Assembly (NCBI RefSeq): GCF_000003815.2
Contig: NC_049985.1
Location: 12,738,675 to 12,795,521 of the forward strand
Direction: 5' to 3'
From: Branchiostoma floridae
Taxonomy: Eukaryota; Chordata; Leptocardii; Amphioxiformes; Branchiostomatidae
Length of the DNA: 56,847 nt
This document shows, in pieces, positions 32,785 through 44,500 of the stretch. The translations under genes were made by a program, and so were the position numbers. How positions within the stretch are numbered: position 1 is the first letter of the stretch; every line of letters starts with the position of its first letter. The notes under the pieces are model-generated. The model saw nothing but the letters and a program-made list of their open reading frames with translations. It made no database searches and was not told the origin of the DNA.

Positions 32785-33165
32785 ATAGCCATGGCCCTTC
32801 CTTGGAGCTTACACCACCCAAGTCAGAACACCTGCTCTTATGCTGTGCCTACCGACCACATAACGACAGTAAATTATTCATGACCTTCAGAGAGAACCTA
32901 GAAAATGTATCTGGCACAAACTTAGAAGTAACAATAATGGGGGACTTGAACTGTAACCTCCTCCAGGACAAGGATCCTTCCGAAGATCTGACATTTCTCT
33001 GTGACCTGCACGACCTCACCAATCTCATAACGGAACCAACACGGGTTACTGAAAACAGCTCTAGTCTGCTAAATGTCATCCTTACATCAAACCTTAGTAC
33101 GTACTCGAAGAGCGGCGTGTTAAAATGTGGATTGAGTGGCCACCACCTGATCGGGGCATAAAGCA
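32785..33165 (+). mobile_element. LINE endonuclease-domain relic
   Basis: The + frame reads LELTPPKSEHLLLCCAYRPH, then LEVTIMGDLNCNLLQ, then LCDLHDLTNLITEPTRVT, SSLLNVILTSN and HHLIGA. These are the YRPP, GDxN, ITEPTR and D/SxHH blocks of the APE-type endonuclease of LINE ORF2. The N-terminal part and the final SDH are missing or altered (SGHH), so it is inactive. No reverse transcriptase follows on this strand. Confidence 0.8.
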
Positions 33166-33228
33166 ACCCAAACCCCCACACAAATGGGTTTCAGCTAGAA
33201 TCTTGATGATGAAATGAATGGTGGAAAA

Positions 33229-33480
33229 TAGGGGTGGGTACCGGTACAGAAAATTCAGGTCCAGGTCTGGACCTGATTGATTGTGAATGGGCGATACTCA
33301 AAACAACGGTCCGTTTCGCTACAAAGGAATCCGCATGGTGGAGTATCCTATATTCACGTAAATTTTTATTTTATCTTAATTATTTGCAAATCCATGCCCG
33401 TGGGCTAATTGGAAGGGTACAGACAGTAAAAAGTAACAAGTATCTATTCTATACAACTATTTGGTAATTCTATACAGCTA
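33229..33480 (+). mobile_element. Truncated relative of the hAT-like MITE at 29708
   Basis: It starts TAGGGGTGGGTACCGGTACA and continues with CAGGTCCAGGTCTGGACCTG, GGTCCGTTTCGCTACAAAGG and GGTGGAGTAT, in the same order as the complete element. No matching 3' end is found, so the right part is missing. The right boundary is approximate. It lies between the LINE endonuclease and reverse-transcriptase relics. Confidence 0.65.
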
Positions 33481-33539
33481 ATGGTGACATTTGTAAATAA
33501 GTCTGTTTGATGATGACTATTAATATATATATGAAGTAG

Positions 33540-34745
33540 ATCGGAATTTTCGTTAACCGAGAGTGGTGTTGGTTCTTAGAGTCTGCAGTCTGTTACTTGA
33601 CCCAGTATTTATACCAGAAATCCAGTCCCTAAGGTCGGAGATCTGTAGAGGGACCGGGCACAAGATTTGCATAAATCAAGTCGTCGCTGAGTCAGTGGTG
33701 TGAGGGAGAGTTCAGTAAGTGCCGAGCTGTAGCAGGTGTAGTTCTGTCCAAGGATTATCCTACATTCTGCACTCTTTCAATTGACTTAGATTCGGCAACA
33801 GTTAATCCTGGATGCCACACTTGGCATGCGTATTCCAATACCGATCGCACAAATCCGATATAGACAAGTACAAGGTCACCGGTAGTTAGGCCATACTTGG
33901 ACAGTGTTCTTAACATGTAAAGTCTTGTTTGCCTTCCTAACAATCGTTCGGCTTGTTTAGACCACTTTAGGTTGCTTTAGAGGATGACACCTAAAATACA
34001 GGCACACTCGACGACCTCCAGCTGTGTGGCTACAACTGTGATCACAAGTGGGGATGTTGAGTGCTTCATAAAGCAGAACATGAGGACTTTACATGTCGAC
34101 GGATTCAAAGTCATGAGGTTATCGTCAGTCCATCGGGCTAAGCCGTCGATGTCATCTTGGATGGTGGGCGCACTGAGCACGTGTCGTGGTTCCAACAACG
34201 ACAGATCGTCGACATACTTGAAGGTGTCAGATGTTGATTGGTCGGCAGGAACCGCGTCATTCACAAGTACCAAGAAGATCAGTGGACCTAACTTGGTACC
34301 TTGTGGTACTCCATTCAGAAACTTCACCTTGGTACTTGACGCGCTGGCGCCGTTCGGAGAGAAACCTGATATCCGCGGAACGACGGACGGGCGCACACCA
34401 AGCTCAATCAGTTTGTTGACGGCAGTTTGGTGAGAGGACAGAGTCAAACGCACGTGACAAATCAGTCAGTACAAGTGATGACACATGGAATCGTTTTGTT
34501 AGCTGTTTCCAGCAGCTTGTGTGTCAGGATGCATACTGACGCGGGTCTACACTAGGAAGTACGTCCTTGAGACACCAGTTCGTAATGACACCTTCACACA
34601 CCTTGGCAAAAACTGATGTCACTGAGATGGATCTTAACTCTGACTGACTAGATGGCATTTCCTTCGGGACCGGTATGACATCCGCGTCCCTCCAAGCATC
34701 GGGAACAACACCCTGACAAGACCCAAGAATGTTCAGCACAAGGGA
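33540..34745 (-). mobile_element. LINE reverse-transcriptase relic (CR1/jockey-like), broken
   Basis: Read on the minus strand: VPDAWRDADVIPVPK near 34680-34740, LNGVPQGTKLGPLIFLVLVN then TFKYVDDLSLLE (catalytic YVDD at 34205-34216), then DNLMTLNPSTCKVLMF, and YMLRTLSKYGLTTGDLVLVY then RSVLEYACQVWHP (33755-33943), with a degraded C-terminus to about 33540. The pieces lie in different frames, with at least two frameshifts and stops, so it is dead. The upstream end coincides with the first unit of the 34729-36165 minisatellite. The endonuclease relic nearby is in the opposite orientation. Confidence 0.85.
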
Positions 34746-36165
34746 CAGGCATGCTTCCCTTTGTTTGGATAGTGTTCAGCACCAGGGACAGACATGCTTA
34801 CATGTGTGGATGGTGTTCAACACCAGGGACAGGGATGTTTCCTTTGTTTGGATAGTGTTCAGCACCAGGGACAGACATGTTTACTTATATGGATGGTGTT
34901 CAGCACCAGGGACAGACATGTTTACTTACATGGATGGTTTTCAGCACCAGGGACAGGCATGTTTACCTGTGTGTGGATAGTATTCAGCACCAGGGACAGG
35001 CATGCTTACCCATGTGGATAATATTCAGCACCAGGGACAGGCATGTTTACCTCTGTGGGGTGTTCAGCACCAGAGACAGGCATGTTTACCTGTGTGTGGA
35101 TATTGTTCGGCGCCAGGGACAAGCATGTTTACCTGTGTGTGGATATTGTTCAGCACCAGGGACATGCATGCTTACTTGTGTGTGGATAGTGTTCAGCACC
35201 AGGAATGTTTACCCAGGGACAGGGATGTTTCCTTTGTTTGGATAGTGTTCAGCACCAGGGACAGACATGTTTACTTATATGGATGGTGTTCAGCACCAGG
35301 GACAGACATGTTTACTTACATGGATGGTTTTCAGCACCAGGGACAGGCATGTTTACCTGTGTGTGGATAGTATTCAGCACCAGGGACAGGCATGCTTACC
35401 CATGTGGATAATATTCAGCACCAGGGACAGGCATGTTTACCTCTGTGGGGTGTTCAGCACCAGAGACAGGCATGCTTACTTGTGTGTGGATAGTGTTCAG
35501 CACCAGGAATGTTTACCCATGTGTGGATGGTGTTCAGCACCAGGGGCAGGCATACTTACCTGTTTGTGGATGGTGTTCAGCACCAGGGACAGGCATGTTT
35601 ACCTCTGTGGGGTGTTCAGCACCAGAGACAGGCATGTTTGCTTCTGGGGATAGTATTCAGCACCAGGGGCAGGCATGTTTACTTCTGTGCATAGTGTTCT
35701 GCACCAGGGACAGGCATGGTTACCTGTGTGGATAGTGTTCAGCACCAGGGACAGGCATGTTTACCTGTGTGTGGATATTGTTCAGCACCAGGGACATGCA
35801 TGTTTACCTGTGTGTGGATGGTGTTCAGCACCAGGAATGTTTAACCATGTGTGGATGGTGTTCAGGACCAGGGACAGGTATGTTTACTTCTGTGGATATT
35901 GTTCAGCACCAGGGACAGGTATGTTTACCTGTGTGTGGATATTGTTCAGCACCAGGGACAGGTATGTTTACCTGTTCGTGGATATTGTTCAGCACCAGGG
36001 ACAGGTATGCTCACTTGTGTGTGAATAGTGGTCCGCATGAAGGACAGGTATGTTAGCTATGTGTAGCACCAAGGACAGGCATATTCACTGTGTGAACTGT
36101 TCATCACTAGCAATGCTAAACTGTAGCATTCAGTACCAAGGACAGGTGTTAAGCTTGTAGATACA
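34729..36165. repeat. Minisatellite, 41-43 bp unit, about 33 copies, with a 390-bp internal duplication
   Basis: The unit is about GTTCAGCACCAGGGACAGGC then ATGTTTACCTGTGTGTGGATA. Copies differ by short indels; units decay towards 36165. The block 34826-35084 recurs at 35216-35474, identical as far as I compared it (offset 390 bp), so a set of about nine units was duplicated as one piece. The first unit matches coding sequence of the adjacent LINE reverse transcriptase. Open frames across the array reflect its unit structure. Confidence 0.93.
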
Positions 36166-36225
36166 AGTCATGTAGCTCAGCAGTCTTTCATCAAGAAAGA
36201 AAACACTGGACTCCGCTTCTCACAC

Positions 36226-36231
36226 TTTATT
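36226..36231 (-). terminator. UBL3: Candidate UBL3 polyadenylation signal
   Basis: AATAAA on the minus strand (TTTATT on the + strand). It is the only clear canonical hexamer I found between the UBL3 stop and the minisatellite. Confidence 0.4.
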
Positions 36232-38457
36232 CTGAGTTACCAGCCTGTTATGATTTTCCAAGTTATCCTTATGTGCAATATGCTAAAGCACATATCATTT
36301 GCCCCACATTACCTGAAGGCCTGCACGTTTACAATGGTGCATCGCATACCTTATCATAACTACCCAGTACAATCACCTCACAAGACCATTTGTACACTAT
36401 TAAAGGGTGATCGTTCATCCTACTAGTAACCTTTATCTCCTTTGGACCAATGTTTAGATTTAGGTAAACAAGTGATTTTCTTTCCTTTCTGTGAATAAGA
36501 TAACCAATCTGTTAAATCTGTCATCTATAATTGGGTTTGATGGCTTTTCTCTGTATAAATGCTCCCAAGGTCTTCACCCTTTGTCGTAGCGGGAATTACT
36601 GTATATGAAATGAAATCATATTTACAATTCCAGAGATACAAATAAAAATCTAAGCTAACAATTACATATTGTGTTACATATATATATTAAGTGAAAGGCT
36701 ACACACAGCAGTAAACTAGCTTTAGGTCACTTTTGACTGGTAAGCAAATGCAAAAAAATGTTAGACCAAAAACATACCTAGCTCAAAACATATAGAGATA
36801 ATACATTGTTGCTGAATACATTGTCCTTGTTCACTGATCAAAAATCTATGAAGCTTTTGTTAAGACATATAAGGGGTTTGCATAAGGCTAACCCCACTGC
36901 ATGTTGTATATCTTCAATCAACATTATTTTTTCCTATCAAAATCTCATGAAATGTACAGAGCTTTTTTTTTTGTTCCTGCTTTGTGCGAAGATAACTGGT
37001 TTCTCACATCTCTGAAAATTATCCTATATCTGTGCGGCATATGGTCTAAAGCACGTAGGTGCAGGTCTGTGCATATCACCCATACTTACTGCATGATGCA
37101 GCCTGTATGGTTGTCAAGGGATACCTCCCAGGACATGCCCCAAACTGGACTGTACCATTGGTTGCCTGGGTAAGAACAGCCCTGTGACAGCTGACCTCAT
37201 CTCAACAAGTGGTTACCGTTCCAGTATAGCATACTATTGACGCAACCTAGGACATCTGGTGCTTGTTGCCACGGAAACAATATCTAATTCATGGCTTCAA
37301 TTTCGGCCACTCAGGCAGCCTTACCTCTCCTTGTTTTTCTTTTTGGTAAAGCTTCTACATAGATACATACATACATACAATTTTCTTTCTGTGGCAACAA
37401 AGCATAACCTTGCCACATGCTTGTCTTAGAAGGCTCCCCAGTGGTTAAACGTGTATACCTTTGTTTAATTCATTTACAATGTTAGGTCATGCCATAAAAT
37501 CGTACCTAAAATAGTGGGTACTATCTCAGATTCCAGCTGAAAAGTCTTCATTTGGGGAAATTTGATACCTATATATCTTTTGTGCTGCTTCAAAGCCACC
37601 AAATATCAACCCATTTTGAGACAAACAGGTATCTTCTCAACAATCAAGGCCATTAAAAGTGACATTTTGTACAAATAAAACCATTAAGCTACCTTACTCT
37701 TTCATAAGGAGGACTGTGCTCATACCTTTTCCTAGCCTAGCTGACTATTAAGAACCTTAATAGAGGATGCTGCTTACTTAGTAAAAGCATGTCTCCTTGC
37801 AATATCTGTGTCAAGGCAATGCTCAAGTCCTTCACACAAAATGTACAATACCTTAAGAAATCTCTGATAAAATATTCCTTCTTCTAAGACTTCAGGGTTC
37901 ATCTTGACCCCAGGCCCCTTAAAAGGAGGTGTGCTGTTTTGCATAGTATTGTATTGGTAAGTTAGTTTTACTGTTGTGTTTACCAACTAAAAGCAATACA
38001 TAATCTATGTTTACAGGGTTTCATTTCAAATCATTGTCCAAGGTTAAGCATTCTATAGATGCCACAATTTGGAACTTAGAGTTTTCAGATTATGTCTACC
38101 TGTACAAATATTTCTGTGCTCATTTAGGTCAACAATAATCTTTTTTTCTTTGTTTGTTTACTCTTGAGTTTCCTTGTTCAATATATTTTTCAGGTGTACA
38201 TGTATATAAATATAAGACCATTTAAGGATATTTTGTTGTAACCTTTATAACTTATTCTTTTATGGTATACAATTACCATACAAACATGGGTTGATCATGG
38301 TAGTTTTGAAGCAACACAGTTTATAAGAGGTTAAAATGACTAGTGGAAATCTGACAATATTTATACGTTTTTTTTGTGAAAAATGGATCATCCTGTGCCG
38401 ATGATTCCTCTCTATCTCTCCCCCCATGTCTCCCCCCGTGTCCTCCTCCACAAGCAC
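36226..38457 (-). other. UBL3: Probable UBL3 3' UTR
   Basis: AT-rich sequence free of evident repeats follows the UBL3 stop codon on the minus strand. The clearest AATAAA on this strand is at 36226-36231, giving a 3' UTR of about 2.2 kb, comparable to the long UBL3 3' UTRs of vertebrates. The signal lies only about 60 bp from the end of the minisatellite array. Confidence 0.45.
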
Positions 38458-38510
38458 TCACAACAGGACACAGCAGTTACTCTCCTCTGTCTTGCCACTT
38501 TTTCTCTGAC
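38458..38510 (-). CDS. UBL3: UBL3 coding exon 5 (CAAX box)
   Basis: It encodes QRKSGKTEESNCCVLL and the stop TGA, after completing a Gly codon. The acceptor on the minus strand is CTGCAG|GTCAG. The CC pair ahead of VLL matches vertebrate UBL3, where the two cysteines are needed for membrane anchoring and vesicle sorting. Confidence 0.95.
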
Positions 38511-41500
38511 CTGCAGGACAGAAGGAAGTAAAGTAAGGTTAGGTCTACAAATACACATCATGAATGACAATGGTCTGTTTGCTACCTTGCTGAAAAAGTT
38601 TCCATGTCCATGTTTCCTGAGTTAAACTTACAGGTTTTGGCTTATGGAAAAATCTACAGTACCTTAAATTCTTTGCACTTTTCTGAATTTTGTGTTATGT
38701 TCTGACGCACAGATGCTCAATGCAAACAACTGCTGAATCCTGGCACTGAAGCAAGCTCAAAATCAAATCCAGTTGCTTGAGTAACTGCTTTTTGGCAGAA
38801 CATGCTAATTTACCTACTAGTATTACATTTTGTACCTCAGTAGAAGACATGAACCCTATGGTCTGACATCTAAGGTAGTGATGAAACCTGACAAGCAGTT
38901 CACAGCAGACAGGGCTCTGCCTATGCAAGGCTGCACAGACTTTAGCACCATTTTGTCAATTTCAAAATTTAGATTATTTCCTTTTCTTCATCAAAATATG
39001 TGGATTTGGGGCTTAGGTTCACCGTTCCCACCTTAAGCATCACCTTGATTTTGTTTTCTTTTGAGAGTCCTGATTAAGAAAAGGTTCCTATCATCAAACA
39101 GACCAAATATAGGTACATAGTAGAGGCATGTTGCTCAAGGCCATTTGAAACCATGTGAGACACATCCTTTTGAGACACATCCTCTTTGATGACATTTCAC
39201 ATCGGTCATTTCCTACACGGGTTTCCTAACAAGGCCATTTCCTGTGCACACCTGCGCCCAAGCCACCATGGCCTTTTCACTTTAATCCGATACTTCCGCG
39301 AGATACACACCATCATTTGTGTGACTCGAGTATTTACCACATTGTACTTTATCATGCTTAAGTTACAATTCAAGGCTTATTCTGAGGCAGATACTATTTC
39401 AACGATATGTTGAGAACTTGTACGATAACATATGTACAGTTTTAAGGTGGCTTACTCCAATCCTAATAATAACTTATTACATTACAATCCAATGTATGAA
39501 AGAGTGAAAAATAGATGAAAGGTGCCTTCAGAAATAGACTTACATTTCCATGACTATTGTCAACTGCATGTTGTGGTAGGTAATTAGATAGACATGAAGC
39601 TCTGCTAGCTATAAATAGTACCAGCATGAATCCCATGATTTCACCATTATTGCTTCATGTGGGAAGGACAAGAACCAGGGTACTTGTTAAGGGCCAATCA
39701 TCTGGCATACTGGTAGTGTTACCATGTTGAAGAATATGAGAAAATAACCACATAGCTTTAGCGAACAATTCAATTAAGTTAAATGATACAACAATTTTTC
39801 TAACTTGTGAATTTGTTTTGAAGATGCCACGATAAGAAATAAGTTCATCTCCCTGTTGAGAAATCCTCTAGTACACACAAAAGAGTGAACATCTTATTCT
39901 TAACCAATAGCAGCTGTGTGTTTATGTCAGATAATTTTAAGGGGTTGCCATTCTCTTCTCTGTGCCAAGATGGTTTCCTCAAATTCTAGACATGTGTCTT
40001 GTAAGTCCTGATCTTTTGTAAATCCTGGATCAGGCACTCTCGGGACAATCTTTGAGCACATCTTGAACTTGGCCTTTACCAATGCCAAGACATACTTGCA
40101 GATTTCTTGGCCACAACTTCAAGCAACAGAAAACTAACCTTGTGAGTTGGGCTCTGGTAAATTCTCTCTTGCCACCAAATGCATCACTGTTGTCTTTCCT
40201 ACCGGTAGCTGTAAGGCTGTGGGGGAATATTGCGAACACTATGTCATACATCACATATATGAGAATTTACAACAATCATTTTACATGGCTGTTCTGGGTG
40301 GAATTATGTAAACTGAGTATTTCCACTTTACAGCAGAGAACAATGACAGCATGCTTCAGGGCTTACACCTACTGATATACACATAATGATAATGATGAAT
40401 CTTTACAAGATGAACATATGTTACTTGCTATCCTTAGCTATCCTCCTGCTTATCAGTGATTTGAAGTAGATGGATCACCTTAGCTACTATGGTTACCCCA
40501 TGAGAAGAATGTAAGACGTGCATAAGTCGGCTGGTGAAACCTTAAGGGATGCAGACATACCTCCAAGTGTGACATTTCCGTGCAGGAATCTGCCCTGATA
40601 TATTAGACGAAGTATGCTGTGTGTGCTGACTTTCTCATCGTCCCAGTCTGGAGGCAGGAACAACAAACAGTGTAAGCACAAACCATCAAACAATTAAAAT
40701 GTTTTGAGCTTCCATTCTAGCCAAACAAAGATCAGGGCTCGAAATACACCATGGTGCACCCAATTTTTTCTGTGGGTGTACCGGTGCACCCAAATATTTT
40801 CACAGGTTTTAGTATTGTAAAGATATTCCAGTATACTAGTATACACCATATTCTTGGCATATAAGTGTTAAAAACGATAATAAAATTCCTCTCAATTTAA
40901 AGTTGAAGTTAACAAAATGTCTCTGGCGCTCCCAATTATGTAGGCTAGATGCACCAGAGCACCTAATTCCAAAGATGAATTTTCAGCCCTGAAGATGCAA
41001 CAATAAACCCACTCATAGTTTTATCAGGCTGGGAAATTGCTGTATAGTTACATCACACAGCAGCAAGGAGATCATGGTCTGAGAAGGCAGCTGAAGAGTT
41101 ACTGAAGCATAAGTAGATACAGACCCACTAAACAATGTTATCCTTTACACTGTCCTTCAGACGGAACAAAAGGGGAAGGTCAAAGTTACTGTCCATTAGT
41201 ACGGACCTGTCTGATAGAACAACTACAGATCAATATTATCTAACGTGATATGGAATTGGCATGTGTCATGCGTCAAGCTAAAATGTCCACCCACATGAAT
41301 TTTTCATGCCTTAAATGTGGGTCTTGAATTTCAGAGATGACAGTCATCCATACGGTTTCCATGGGTGGGTTCTTATTATTTCAGAAGTTATATACTGGGA
41401 AACAGAATTTTCTACTCAAACTTTCAAAGACAGGGCTTGGCATAGTTTGGTTTCTGTAGAGCTTATGCTATAGCTTTTTAAAAACTTTCTCAATAACAAA

Positions 41501-44500
41501 AGTTCATATATCAATTTTTTAAAGGATTAAACAACAAACCCTCTTAAGAACCCTTAGAAGTTTTGCAGGGCTGAGCAAAGTGTTCATGAGATATGTGTGA
41601 AAGAAAGGACAGGTTATGGGTATACTCACCGGTAGGCCAGTTTTCATAAACGTGTTTAGCAATGTCCGCTGCCGAGTCGTTGGGGGAGAACTGGAATTCA
41701 TGTGTCTTTCCGCTGACCAGGATCAGCCGTAAGTTTACCTGGGGAAAATACAACACAGAAAGATAAATATCCAGTATCACCTGTTTCCAATGGACAGTAT
41801 ATGAAACAATCATCTGTTAGGGTTGTCTTAATTCTAACTTTCAGCTGGCCCTTTCTAAAACAAATGCCAATAATGAATGTAAATATACATATGCCACAAA
41901 AAGTCAGTCCAGCAGTTAACAAGGAATCATTGCTTTAGAATTACATCAATGAACACATGTCTTGATTAGCAGGGATGTAAAAAATTAAGCATACAACAGC
42001 CTACTGCCAAAATAGAATGTATTTCTACTACACTTAATCTTAGCATTGATGAATGCAACATTGTTATGACTGAATCCAGGAACGTGTATCATCACAAAAA
42101 CAAGATAGACACATATTAAGATATACATGAAGCTATAACATACCATTAAACTTAGGCATTACAAACACACCTTACACTCATCATTTTCAGCAGATGAACA
42201 AATTCAAGCTGTCATCATTAGCTGTTGACAATTAAGCATATCTTACTTCATTATATCTCAACATCTTGCTGAATAACCTACAAACGTAACCTTGTCAAAG
42301 TGTGGTGCAAAGTGAATAAGACAATTCTTTAGGTTGTATGTGACTATGTTTCATTGTCTCTCTCCAAACTTCTGTGTTCTACTATCTGAAATCATACCAA
42401 AAGTTCTAATCTTGGATAAACACCCTTTACTATCAAAGATTTGACTCTTAACATACATTAAAATTCAATACAGACACTGCAATATACGTGCAACAAGGAA
42501 AACAATTGTAAGCACACATGTACACCAATATGCATGTTTGTGCAGATTAACCCTGCAGTTTTACCTGCTGTATTCCTTGTGAGACCTGAGTCAAGAGGGA
42601 AGACAGGTGTCAACCAGGTTAGAACAGTCTCAATGATCAATCACAAAGACATGACATCGGTAAGATATGTGCCAATATGTGCCATTTTAACTCACAGACG
42701 CATAAAAAAGTTTTACACAAAATTCCAGCCTTGTACTTGTAAAATTTCAGACGTTTTAAAAAGTATTTCTTTATTTAACAAGAAAATAACAAATCCATCC
42801 ATCCGCTACATGTGCATTTCTGCCATCCTCCAGTATTCATTAAGGTTGCCAGACTGAATAAATTTGTGTTGAAATTAACTGTACAGTACTTTTTCAAGAT
42901 ATCCTAGAAACTGACCCTGTTGCCATGCAATTACGAGTAGTAACATTACCAGTGACGCATGGACCTGATGAGGAATACAAAGTTATAACTGCAATAATTT
43001 CCACTTGAAGGTGAAAAAGATTTACAACTTTTCTAATCTAAATATTGTAAAATTCGGAATTCGTAACATTTTGGTGGTTTACTGCTGTATATGGACTCTA
43101 CAGACAGTTGGTAGATAGGTTCATTGTTGAGTGCTCATTTCCATTACAAATACTCCATGAACGATAATAAAAGCAAAGGTTTCTGCCCTATCTAATACTT
43201 AGTAATAGCCTCTCTGAAATCGAGGTGAAAGATGTCATTAACAGAAAACCTGTGAGCCTATTATAATGAAGACCTCATCTGGTCCAAACTGTTGTTCTTG
43301 CAACTTTTTAGCCTCTAGAATTCCCACCACAACAATAAAGCCACCTCTGGTGGCTGGGTTCAATTAAGCATCTGATTCTGCTTTGGAGGTGGAATCAATT
43401 ACAAATGGACCATGTCTAAACACATGGTAGATACAGACTTCACATACATGCAGCCCTTCAGCCCTATCCTAATCTTTGTTTGAAAAGTCGATTACTTTGA
43501 CTTTTGTTGTTGAATTCATTCTTATAAAAATGTATTTTAAAAATGTATTTCTATCTATTTCATGTCATAGATTTCAGATGTTTGGGATAGATGGGGAGAA
43601 ATATCTGTATTTCCCAATAAGCAATCTTGCATCCCAGGACAAAGGGACAGGCGATCTGGAGACAGCCTATTAGTACATACAGCAGGTTTTACCTACAATC
43701 TGAGTTGACCCCCAAAAAGAGAAATTGGTCAAACATTTCAAAGAAAACTTCAAGCAATATGTAAAATGTTTTATATTATACATGTTTCCATAGATGCAAA
43801 GAAAATTTCATTTGAGTGGTTTATTTAAAGCCATGGTTGTAATTGTATTCTCTCGATCCACTCAAGGCTGTTAGTAGTGTTACCCACCACAATATAAGTG
43901 TTTCTTAGCAACACACCTCACTGCAACCACATTGGAATTGTTCCTTGACAATGGCAGTCCTTGGCATTTCCAGACTTTCAGTATGAAACAAAGGTCCCGA
44001 GTTGAAACAATGAATTCTGAAGATACCGCATCAATTAAGCACTGTTATTCTGCTTCTGTTCAGAATATTTCATGTCTGAAGGATCGAGAAAGGTGTTAAT
44101 TAATATCTAAAAAAACTTATTACTCCACATATTTGCAACAGTGAAAGAATAAGCTTACACGATAAATGTTTTGCATGTCAGTCAAGTATAACAGGATCTC
44201 TTTCATAGTTTTCACAATCTTTTCGCTAGGCAAGAATAAATTTTGGTAGAAACAACAATATACAAGCAGAATTTAACATGATTCACCATTTTCATCGAAG
44301 AATATTCAACATCCAATAACACCGCAAGGAAAAAGCAAATGATACAGCCAAACAACAAACTGTACTAGTAGTAGGACCAGACCTGACCTGACCTTTCCCA
44401 CTGGCAGCACAGACACTGGCAGCACAGATGGTAGCAGTGTTGTGATCAGCCTGGATAATGACACCTGGGGATGTTTACTTCAGGTAATCTGTACTCTCCC

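Larger units (their letters stand above)
28801..36190. other. Repeat island between the PAR bZIP and UBL3 3' ends
   Basis: The two neighbouring genes converge here. Nearly all recognisable content is repetitive: minisatellites at 28904-29612 and 34729-36165, hAT-like elements at 29708-30140 and 33229-33480, a SINE, a gapped palindrome, and LINE pieces. The stretch 31060-32560 has more CpG than its surroundings but no assignable gene, apart from a possible exon-like frame at 32574-32762. 30150-30580 shows nothing I can name. Confidence 0.7.

Noticed and set aside
32785-34745. One single LINE spanning endonuclease and reverse transcriptase
   Set aside because: The two domains are on opposite strands and separated by a hAT-like fragment, so they are separate or rearranged relics.
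34729-36056. Several 60-128 codon frames with repeated VFSTRDRHVYL-type peptides
   Set aside because: Produced by the tandem array; frames shift with the 41-43 bp unit changes.
28904-36165. Possible CRISPR array because of regular ~41-bp spacing
   Set aside because: The repeats are contiguous with no unique spacers, and the genome is eukaryotic.
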